Shown here piece after piece: positions 38,309 to 44,968 of a stretch of DNA of 64,000 bases. Positions within the stretch are counted from its first letter, which is position 1. Every line of letters begins with the position of its first letter. The stretch covers positions 80,710 through 144,709 of the forward strand of contig NZ_JAKRNJ010000008.1 in assembly GCF_022346925.1 (NCBI RefSeq), written 5' to 3'. The notes beneath the pieces were generated by a model. It saw only the letters and a list, made by a program, of their open reading frames with translations. It ran no database searches and was not told the DNA's origin. The translations under genes were made by a program, and so were the position numbers. This DNA comes from Microvirga sp. ACRRW (GTDB lineage: Bacteria; Pseudomonadota; Alphaproteobacteria; Rhizobiales; Beijerinckiaceae).

Positions 38309-38335
38309 AAAGCCCGCCGTTGAAGGGCGGGCTTT
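38309..38335 (-). terminator. intrinsic terminator of RTX gene G
   Basis: AAAGCCCGCC and GGCGGGCTTT form the arms; on the minus strand TTTTT follows. It lies 33 bases after the stop of the minus-strand RTX gene. The remaining bases 38136-38308 hold the upstream region of RTX gene F, including TATAAC on the minus strand near 38192-38197, and show no gene. Confidence 0.85.
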
Positions 38336-38367
38336 CCTGATCTGGTTCTGATGCCGCGTCGGGCGGA

Positions 38368-39789
38368 TCAGAAGTCGAGGAGGAGGTTGGCACTCGTGAG
38401 GTTGAACTTGTTGGTCAAGGTCGCGATGTGCTGAGCGGCCTGTGTTCCCGTGCCATCCGGATCGAAATAGAGGCGGCCATCATCCGTATCGTACAGGAAC
38501 TGAGACTTGTTCGAAGTCGCCAGCGGATCGGATCCCTTCACGAGGGCATTCGCCTTGTCGAAGCTGAAGCCGTAGTAACTATCCTTGTAGGATCTTGAGA
38601 CGACGAGAAGATCCTTCGATCCGAAGTCTCCAATGACATCCGGCGATGCGCCTCTCCACAATTGCAGCATGAACTGGTCCGCGCCGGAGCCTCCAAACAA
38701 CGTATTGCCGTTGCCCGAGATCTTGTCGTCCCCGGCGCCGCCGCTGATCACAATGCCCAATCCTTTAGCACTGCAAGAAAGGATGTCGCTGCCTTTGGTG
38801 CCGATGACCGATGTTCCGTCTGTCGCGGTGTTAATATAGACGGTGGCATTCTCGAACTCCCCGGCGCGGATGCCGCGATAGCCGATATCGACCGCGTTCT
38901 TGCCGGTGATCTTGGACAAGTTGAGAATGGGATTTGCCGCATCGAGTTCGGTAATGAGGAGGAGCGTGTCGAAACCTTTGCCTCCTAAGCCGATATCGCT
39001 GTCTTCCAAGCCGAGTGTGTCGTTGCCGGTCCCGCCATAGAGCGTATCTTTGGAATCGTCAGACCATCCGCCATTGATATAATCGTCGCCGGCTCCGCCG
39101 TAGAGCTTGTCGGCTCCATCGTCACCGTAGAGGGTGTCGTTGCCGGCATCACCGGTGAGATAATCGTTATCGTCTCCGCCGGAGAGATAATCATCTCCAA
39201 TGCCGCCATAAAGGCTGTCCTTGCCCTCGGCGCCATTCAAGTTGTCATTCCCCTCTTGACCCCAGAGGCGATCACTGCCGGTGTTGCCATACAGCCGATC
39301 GTTGTCCCATCCGCCGTACAGCCTGTCAGCGCCTTCGTCTCCTCGCAGGTCGTCCCGCCCGCTGCCGCCAATGAGCGTGTCATTGCCGATGGCGCCATTG
39401 ATGTAGTCGTCGCCCGCGTCTCCCGCCACGACATCATTGCCTTCGTCGCCATAGAGTTCATCGTTTCCATCGCCGCCCCGGAGGGAGTCGTTGTCCATGC
39501 CGCCGACCATCGTATCGTTGCCCATATCGCCGTAGAGGCGGTCACGGCCTTCGTCCCCGTAGATCTCATCGTTTCCTGCGCCGCCGCGCAGCACGTCGGA
39601 GCCGAGATTGCCGTAAAGGTAGTCGTTGCCGTTGTCGCCGAAGAGCGTGTCGTTGCCCTCGTGACCGGAAAGAACGTCTGCTCCGTCAAGGCCTTTGAGA
39701 ATGTCATTGCCGCCAAAGCCGTAGAGCCAATCGATGGACTTGCTGCCGGTCAGGACGTTCTTGCGTGAAGTTCCGAGTTTGACTGCCAT
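38368..39789 (-). CDS. RTX calcium-binding protein (G), paralogue of C
   Basis: The 473-residue protein has a very long array of RTX nonapeptides (about residues 23-285; for example GNDELYGDEGNDVVAGDAGD), then the domain with NLSKITGKNAVDIGYRGIRA, a second RTX patch and the C-terminal [20 protein letters not shown] module ending LLLDF. Domain order equals that of the protein at 30.2 kb. The N-terminus MAVKLGTSRKNVLTGSKSID resembles that of protein F. Type I secretion is inferred. It is divergent from the M20 peptidase gene. Confidence 0.85.
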   Translation of the reverse strand: MAVKLGTSRKNVLTGSKSIDWLYGFGGNDILKGLDGADVLSGHEGNDTLFGDNGNDYLYGNLGSDVLRGGAGNDEIYGDEGRDRLYGDMGNDTMVGGMDNDSLRGGDGNDELYGDEGNDVVAGDAGDDYINGAIGNDTLIGGSGRDDLRGDEGADRLYGGWDNDRLYGNTGSDRLWGQEGNDNLNGAEGKDSLYGGIGDDYLSGGDDNDYLTGDAGNDTLYGDDGADKLYGGAGDDYINGGWSDDSKDTLYGGTGNDTLGLEDSDIGLGGKGFDTLLLITELDAANPILNLSKITGKNAVDIGYRGIRAGEFENATVYINTATDGTSVIGTKGSDILSCSAKGLGIVISGGAGDDKISGNGNTLFGGSGADQFMLQLWRGASPDVIGDFGSKDLLVVSRSYKDSYYGFSFDKANALVKGSDPLATSNKSQFLYDTDDGRLYFDPDGTGTQAAQHIATLTNKFNLTSANLLLDF

Positions 39790-40023
39790 GGTTTTCCCCT
39801 GTGGTTGGCTAACGTTATTCTGTATCTATTTTTCCAGCTTCAAGGGGAGGCCGGGAGTATTTCGCTGCCAACGGAGCGGCGTGTGCGCTAACGCACATGG
39901 ATGGCCGGGCTCCATTTCCGGCAAAAGGGCAGGGACCCAGCTCCCTTCCTGCCTGAGGGAAGGGTGACAGAGGCGCCCAGGAGCGGTAAGAGGCGGAAAC
40001 CTTTGAAAAACCCATTGATCGCC

Positions 40024-41136
40024 ATGACCTCGCCCGCTCTCGATACCCTTTTCACCTGGATCCGCACCGAAAGCCCGACCCATGACGTGGCCGGGGTGAA
40101 CCTGATGATGGATCTCGTCGTCTCTCAGATGGAGGGCGCGCCGGTCGCCATCGAGCGCATTCCGGGAGAGGAGGGGCTGGGCGACGCGCTGATCCTGCGC
40201 GCGGGACCCCAGACGGACGAGCCCGCCATCCTGATCATGTCGCATCTCGACACGGTGCACCCGGTCGGGACCATCCAGCACGACCTGCCGCTGCGGATCG
40301 AAGGGGATCGGCTCTACGGCCCCGGCGTCTACGACATGAAGGCGAGCGCCTGGTTCACTCTCGAAGCCTTCAAGGAAGTGGCCCGCAAGGGCACGGCGGC
40401 GCGGCCGCTGATCTATCTCGTCACGCCCGACGAGGAGATCGGCTCGCCCATGACGCGGCCGATCATCGAGGATCTCGCCCGCCGCTCGGCCTACGTTCTC
40501 GTCACCGAGCCGAGCCGCGACGGGGGCCAGATCGTCACCGCGCGAAAGGGTGTCGGACGCTTCGACGTGCATGTGGAAGGCCGCCCGGCTCATGCGGGCT
40601 CGCGTCATGCGGAAGGACGCAACGCGGTCTATGAAGCCGCCCGCCAGATCCTCGCCATCGAGGCGATGACGGATTACGCGCGTGGCATCACGACGACGGT
40701 TGGTATGGTGTCAGGCGGCACTGCGGTGAACACGATCCCGCAGCATTGCAGCTTCCCCGTCGACCTGCGCGTCGAGACAGTGGCGGACGGCGAGGCGCTG
40801 ACCAAGGCGATCCTCGGTTTGAAGCCCCACAACCCCGATTTCAAACTCACTGTCACCGGCGGCATGAACCGTCCGCCTTACGAGCGCACGGAAGGCACGT
40901 CGAGGCTGTTCGATCACGCGAAGTCGCTGGCTGCCGAGATCGGCTTCGAGCTCGTCTCCGCGCCGCGTGTCGGCGGCGGATCGGACGGCAATTTCACGGC
41001 GGCCTTGGGCGTGCCCACCCTCGATGGCCTCGGCATCGACGGCAATGGCGCGCATACGCTGCAGGAATACGGCGTGATCTCCACCATCGCGCCGCGTCAG
41101 GAACTCATGAAGCGCCTCATGGAGACGCTGCGCTGA
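40024..41136 (+). CDS. M20-family metallopeptidase (glutamate carboxypeptidase-like)
   Basis: The 370-residue protein shows the M20 zinc-site pattern: MSHLDTVHPVG (His, Asp), GPGVYDMKAS (bridging Asp), TPDEEIGS (catalytic Glu pair) and PAHAGSRHAEGRNAV in the dimerisation domain, with a distal GIDGNGAHTLQEY His. Relatives hydrolyse C-terminal glutamate from folates or peptides, or deacylate amino acids. No signal peptide is seen with the ATG at 40024. The frame continues upstream without a convincing ribosome site, so the start is moderately certain. A GNAT gene and rppH follow with overlapping or near-overlapping ends. Confidence 0.88.
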   Translation: MTSPALDTLFTWIRTESPTHDVAGVNLMMDLVVSQMEGAPVAIERIPGEEGLGDALILRAGPQTDEPAILIMSHLDTVHPVGTIQHDLPLRIEGDRLYGPGVYDMKASAWFTLEAFKEVARKGTAARPLIYLVTPDEEIGSPMTRPIIEDLARRSAYVLVTEPSRDGGQIVTARKGVGRFDVHVEGRPAHAGSRHAEGRNAVYEAARQILAIEAMTDYARGITTTVGMVSGGTAVNTIPQHCSFPVDLRVETVADGEALTKAILGLKPHNPDFKLTVTGGMNRPPYERTEGTSRLFDHAKSLAAEIGFELVSAPRVGGGSDGNFTAALGVPTLDGLGIDGNGAHTLQEYGVISTIAPRQELMKRLMETLR

Positions 41137-41150
41137 TTGCGGTCTCCGAT

Positions 41151-41606
41151 TTGCGCGACCGGCCGGAATTCGCAAACACGGTTGCGGATCGCGTCTGGCG
41201 CGCCTTCTGGAAAGACGACGGCCATCCGCTCGAATTGCTGACGGGTCTCGTGCAGCAGAATCTGGAAGCTGGGCCCATTCCGACATCCTTCGTCGCACAT
41301 GATGGCGAACGCTTTCTCGGCACGGTCTCCGTCATCGTCAACGACGAGGAACTGAGGCCGCAATACACGCCGTGGATCGCGGCTTTGTGGGTCGATCCGG
41401 AGGACCGTCAGCAGGGCATCGGTGCGGCTCTTGTCGACAGAGCGGCAAAGTTCGCTTTCACGACGGGTGCACAGCGGGTCTATCTTCTCACCCGTGAGCG
41501 CAGGCGCGCTTATTATGAGGGCCTGGGCTGGGCGGTTCTCGAAGCCGATGCGCCGGAGCTTGGACTGCACATTCTGACCAGGGATCGAGGCGAGGGGCAT
41601 TCGTGA
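41151..41606 (+). CDS. GNAT-family N-acetyltransferase
   Basis: About 151 residues with the acetyl-CoA-binding motif WVDPEDRQQGIGAALVDRAA and the C-terminal RVYLLTRERRRAYYEGLGW of GNAT enzymes. There is no ATG near the expected start. TTG at 41151 (MRDRPEFANTV) is used here, but a CTG or ATT start at 41133-41136 overlapping the peptidase stop would add the conserved-looking VSDL. The substrate is unknown. The stop overlaps the rppH ATG (TGATG), so the three genes form an operon. Confidence 0.78.
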   Translation: MRDRPEFANTVADRVWRAFWKDDGHPLELLTGLVQQNLEAGPIPTSFVAHDGERFLGTVSVIVNDEELRPQYTPWIAALWVDPEDRQQGIGAALVDRAAKFAFTTGAQRVYLLTRERRRAYYEGLGWAVLEADAPELGLHILTRDRGEGHS

Positions 41607-42118
41607 TGGGAAGCGACAAGGATGCGCTTTACCGCCCCAATGTGGGCATCGCGCTTTTCAATCGTCTCGGGCAGGTTTTGATTGCCAAATCCCTTGGCGA
41701 CGACGGGCCGGAGATCGTCGTGCCGGGGCATGAATGGCAGATGCCGCAGGGCGGAATCGATGAGGGTGAAGAGCCTTTGACGGCGGCGTGGCGGGAGCTG
41801 CGCGAGGAGACATGCGTCACGAACGCGGTCTACTTAGGCGAGATGAAGGTTTGGCTCGATTATGACTTTCCACCCTATGACGGCCCGCCTCATCGTCTCG
41901 CCCGCTTCCGCGGCCAGCGCCAGAAATGGTTTGCGTTCCGCTTCACGGGCGAGGACCGCGAGATCGACGTGACGCTCGCGCATGACGGCGCGCCGCAGGA
42001 ATTCAGCGAGTGGCGCTGGGCCGATCTTGCGGATACGCCCATCCTCGTGGTGCCGTTCAAGCGCGAGGTCTACGTGCATGTGGCGGAAGCGTTCCTGCCA
42101 TTTGCAAAACCGCTCTGA
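41606..42118 (+). CDS. rppH: RNA pyrophosphohydrolase (Nudix)
   Basis: The 170-residue protein has the RppH pattern: YRPNVGIALFNRLGQVLIA, EWQMPQGGIDEGEEPLTAAW, and the Nudix box from Gly49 to Val71 with REL.EE (Arg63, Glu64, Glu67, Glu68). The box's usual Gly near its end is Cys70. RppH removes pyrophosphate from 5' ends of mRNA and so triggers decay; in alphaproteobacteria it may also act on dinucleoside polyphosphates. The start codon overlaps the GNAT stop; an alternative GTG lies one codon upstream. Confidence 0.9.
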   Translation: MGSDKDALYRPNVGIALFNRLGQVLIAKSLGDDGPEIVVPGHEWQMPQGGIDEGEEPLTAAWRELREETCVTNAVYLGEMKVWLDYDFPPYDGPPHRLARFRGQRQKWFAFRFTGEDREIDVTLAHDGAPQEFSEWRWADLADTPILVVPFKREVYVHVAEAFLPFAKPL

Positions 42119-42139
42119 CAGGCGGGCTCGGGAACCGCT

Positions 42140-42331
42140 TCAGCGCTCGCTCTTCTCATCCGGCAACGCGAGTTCGGGGTGCTTCTGAATCAGCGCGTCC
42201 CGGTCATTGGCGAGATTGTCCCAGGTCCGCGCCATCTCCAGCAGCTGATCGCGCTGCGGCCCTTCAGGAACCTGCTTGGCGAGAACGCGGCACTCCTCGG
42301 CATGCTTGCGGTATTCGGATGCTTTCTTCAC
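42140..42331 (-). CDS. small conserved hypothetical protein
   Basis: The 63-residue protein MKKASEYRKHAEECRVLAKQ, then EGPQRDQLLEMARTWDNLAN, is of a helical type I recall as common in Rhizobiales, with two predicted helices. It starts at GTG with GAGGG eight bases upstream. No function is known. It is convergent with rppH and lies 30 bases downstream of the marC-like gene on the same strand. Confidence 0.75.
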   Translation of the reverse strand: MKKASEYRKHAEECRVLAKQVPEGPQRDQLLEMARTWDNLANDRDALIQKHPELALPDEKSER

Positions 42332-42361
42332 GACGTTTCCCTCGTGTGACAGCTTATGCTG

Positions 42362-43000
42362 TTACAACGCCGCCGGACGCAAAAGGGTCACGACGCCGTC
42401 GATAATGAACTGCACCGCGAGGCCCGCGAGGATCACGCCGAGCAGGCGGCTCAGGACGATGTTGCCCGTCACGCCGAGCATGCGCGACACGCGCTCCGCC
42501 GCCATGAACACGACGAAGCAGGAAATCACGCCGAGCGCGATGAGGACCAGCAGGAAGCCTAGGTAAACCGGATCGCCGTTGGCCCGTCCGGCCAGCAGGA
42601 TCGTTGCCGTCAACGCACCGGGACCGGCCATGAGCGGAATGGCGAGCGGGAAGGCGGCCACGTTGCGGATGTGATCCTCGGTGATCGCGATGTCGGCGGT
42701 GTGCTGCTTGCGCTCGTTGCGGCGCTCGAACACCATTTCGAACGCGATCCAGAACAGGAGCATGCCGCCCGAGATGCGGAAGGCCGGGATGCCGATGCCG
42801 AGAAGCCGCAGAAGAACCTCGCCGCCGAGACCGAAGAAAGCCAGAATGCAGAAGGCGATGATCGTGGCCCTGAGCGCCACGCGCTTGCGTTCCTCGGCAT
42901 TCATGCCCCGGGTGAGCGAGATGAACATCGGCGCAAGCGCCGGCGGATCGAGGGTGACGAGCAGGGTCACGAGAGCGGCAGAGATATAGTCGAAGAGCAT
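42362..43000 (-). CDS. MarC/UPF0056-family membrane protein
   Basis: The 212-residue protein has six hydrophobic segments and the MarC pattern: LLVTLDPPALAPMFISLTRG, ISGGMLLFWIAFEMVF, and FPLAIPLMAGPGALTATILL. The family's transport role is unclear, and early links to multiple antibiotic resistance were not upheld. It is divergent from the PP2C-like gene with 69 bases between starts. Confidence 0.88.
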   Translation of the reverse strand: MLFDYISAALVTLLVTLDPPALAPMFISLTRGMNAEERKRVALRATIIAFCILAFFGLGGEVLLRLLGIGIPAFRISGGMLLFWIAFEMVFERRNERKQHTADIAITEDHIRNVAAFPLAIPLMAGPGALTATILLAGRANGDPVYLGFLLVLIALGVISCFVVFMAAERVSRMLGVTGNIVLSRLLGVILAGLAVQFIIDGVVTLLRPAAL

Positions 43001-43069
43001 TGGTTGGACCTTGAAGACAGCTTTGCTTTATGGGGTGGATCACTGGTTTTGGCGAGAGGGGCCGCAACG

Positions 43070-43924
43070 ATGTTCACGACTTTGGACCGGATCAGCTGGC
43101 CGGGGCATCCCGACAAGGCCAACGAGGACATTTGCGGAGCCTGCCAGGACTGGGCCTGGATCATCGACACCTCGATCTTTCCGGGTACCGCGCCGGTCAT
43201 GCACCCGAAAAGCGACGCCGCATGGCTCGCGACTTTCGCGGATGAGCGTCTGTCGAATCTCGCGCCCCAGGCCGAGGATGGCGTGGCCCTGATCCGGCAT
43301 GTGATGGAAGAGCTGTGCACCGCCTATAGGGCGGTGGCTCCGCAGGAGCGTCACGAAGATTTCGTGTCCTGGCCGCTCGGAGCGATGACCCTCGTGCGGC
43401 GGAAGGGCAATACTCTCGATGCCTGGACGTTTGGCGACACCACGGCCTTTGTCCGCCAACCGGATGGTACGGTTCTGACGCTGGGTGATGCCCCCGGCCT
43501 GCGCGATGCGGAATCCACTAAAGCCGCCGAGCTGATGCAGGCCTCGAACTCCCGGCCCAACGATATTCTCGACGAGCCCGTTTTCCTCGCTTGGTTGGGC
43601 GAGCGCCGCGAGCGGCAGAAGAAAAGCGGCGTTCCGGCAGCTCTGCTGAGCCTCAACCCCGGCGCAGCCGACCGCCTGAGGCACGAGAGCGTGCCTTGCG
43701 AGGACGGCACCACGATCCTGCTCACCAGCGACGGCTTCTCGGCTTTGGTCGATCTCTATGGCGCCATGGACGCCAAAAACCTCATGGAGGACGCCATCGC
43801 CTCCGGCCTGGAGCCCCTGGCCCGCAAGGCGCGGGAGATCGAAACGCAGGCCGATCCGGACGGAAAGCTTTATCCGCGCTTCAAGCAGAGCGACGATACG
43901 ACCGCGATTTTGGTGAGGGCATAG
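43070..43924 (+). CDS. PP2C-like protein phosphatase
   Basis: The 284-residue protein resembles PP2C phosphatases: GHPDKANEDICG near the N-terminus, WAWIIDTSIFPG in place of the usual VxDGxGG, LLTSDGFSALVDLYG, and a C-terminal QSDDTTAILVRA with the metal-binding Asp pair. The Asp positions for metal binding seem kept while the Gly loop is changed. The target is unknown and no kinase is nearby. A GAGAGGGG sequence precedes the ATG. The frame is open far upstream but only as antisense of the marC-like gene. Confidence 0.72.
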   Translation: MFTTLDRISWPGHPDKANEDICGACQDWAWIIDTSIFPGTAPVMHPKSDAAWLATFADERLSNLAPQAEDGVALIRHVMEELCTAYRAVAPQERHEDFVSWPLGAMTLVRRKGNTLDAWTFGDTTAFVRQPDGTVLTLGDAPGLRDAESTKAAELMQASNSRPNDILDEPVFLAWLGERRERQKKSGVPAALLSLNPGAADRLRHESVPCEDGTTILLTSDGFSALVDLYGAMDAKNLMEDAIASGLEPLARKAREIETQADPDGKLYPRFKQSDDTTAILVRA

Positions 43925-44012
43925 GGCAGGGCGTTCCATCCGGCCTCAATCCTATCGCCTCTCCGTCATCGCGGGGGGCGCACTGCGCTCCGTCGGGCAT
44001 GATACTCGCACC

Positions 44013-44167
44013 GTCATCACCGGCTTTGTGCCGGTGATCCACGCCTGTGAGGCGCTGCAGGTCCATCATGTCATCCCGGGGCCGCGCAGCGGAACCCGGG
44101 ATCGCAGGACGAGAATGGCGCCTGATCCTGCCCGCGATCCCGGCTCGGCTGCGCCGTCCGGGATGAC
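44013..44167. repeat. cluster of three GTCATC-type palindromes
   Basis: Three hairpins occur in a row: GTCATCACCGGC...GCCGGTGATCC (44013-44042), GTCATCCCGGGG...CCCGGGATC (44070-44103) and GATCCCGG...CCGGGATGAC (44135-44167). The last two face each other. They lie between the PP2C-like gene and the candidate RNA promoter, and share ends with the elements at 16.5 and 19.5 kb. The stretch 43925-44012 shows nothing else recognisable. Confidence 0.7.
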
Positions 44168-44221
44168 GACAGGCGGACAGGGAGGACGCCTTGGCCCAAT
44201 GCACATGTTCCGCTTTTGTTC

Positions 44222-44250
44222 TTGACAAGGTTCCTAACCGTGGCTATAGG
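44222..44250 (+). promoter_or_regulatory. strong sigma-70-type promoter
   Basis: TTGACA (44222-44227), a 17-base spacer and TATAGG (44245-44250) form the best promoter match in the window. Transcription would begin near 44257, more than 700 bases upstream of gyrA, directly in front of a highly structured segment without a good reading frame. Confidence 0.7.
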
Positions 44251-44256
44251 TTGTGT

Positions 44257-44451
44257 GTCCCGGCTCAGAGAGGGGCGCGCTCGCGAGGCGTCGTGATTGT
44301 CGGAGCCGGGAGCGGTCCTGTGTCAGGCCTCGCAAGCCTGTCGGCGGGAGGCCCATCGTTGAAAGACACGGTGTACGCCTAAAAGAACCGTGCGCGAGGA
44401 GCCGTCGGGTTCTTCACACACTCCACAATCGAGCCGGACGCCTCCTCGCGC
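44257..44451 (+). ncRNA. candidate structured non-coding RNA or long gyrA leader
   Basis: Downstream of the strong promoter, CCCGGCTC pairs with GAGCCGGG, AGGC with GCCT, and near the 3' end an 18-base arm (44392-44409, starting GCGCGAGGAG) pairs with 44434-44451 (ending CTCCTCGCGC) with two mismatches. No ribosome site or family protein is seen. I compared it from memory with RNase P, tmRNA, SRP and common riboswitch signatures and found no match. The 3' end is unknown, and it may continue toward gyrA. Confidence 0.45.
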
Positions 44452-44968
44452 CTCCCTCGACCCCAAAACCTCGGAGCCATCAGCTCGCGAGGATATTCTC
44501 GCATGCCTTCGCCCCCATGCTCTTTGAGATTGGCTGCTGATGTTCCATCGCACGCTACGGCAAGGGCTGCCCGAATACCTTTCATGGTGGATTGTCTCTC
44601 CTGCACGCGCCAGCTCTCCATGATTGTGCCGACAGCAGGGAGGCGACAAGAAAATTAATTAAAATCAAGGCCTTGGATGGTCCTCCTGAATCCTATTCTC
44701 AAGCTTGTTCAGGCAAAGTAGAAAGTGCCGCGGTGCGAGCGGGTTGGGAGTGATGCCGAAGGGTGCGGGTAAGTTATTGAAAGATATATGTCTTTTTTGG
44801 CTTTTCTTCCCTCTGGATAACCGCTCAAAAAACTTGAAAATTGCGCCGTTCTCGCCCATCTAAAGACTTGAATTTCAATTGGATTCGCGAGGCTGCCCGC
44901 AGGGCCTGATGAAGCGGCAATTCAGCCGCCTCTCGCGAAGGGGCAGACCGTTTTAAGAAAGACCAACC
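44452..44968 (+). other. non-coding region upstream of gyrA
   Basis: 517 bases without a convincing gene. The segment around 44650-44840 is unusually AT-rich for this genome. A possible promoter (TTGAAA, 17 bases, CATCTA, about 44834-44862) lies roughly 105 bases before the gyrA start. Short dyads are present, but no T-run terminator separates the upstream RNA from gyrA. Confidence 0.35.

Noticed and set aside
44257..44451. Naming the structured RNA as 6S RNA, tmRNA, RNase P or SRP RNA
   Set aside because: No diagnostic sequence of these RNAs was found, and 6S RNA usually lies near zapA or ygfA, which are not here. It stays unassigned.
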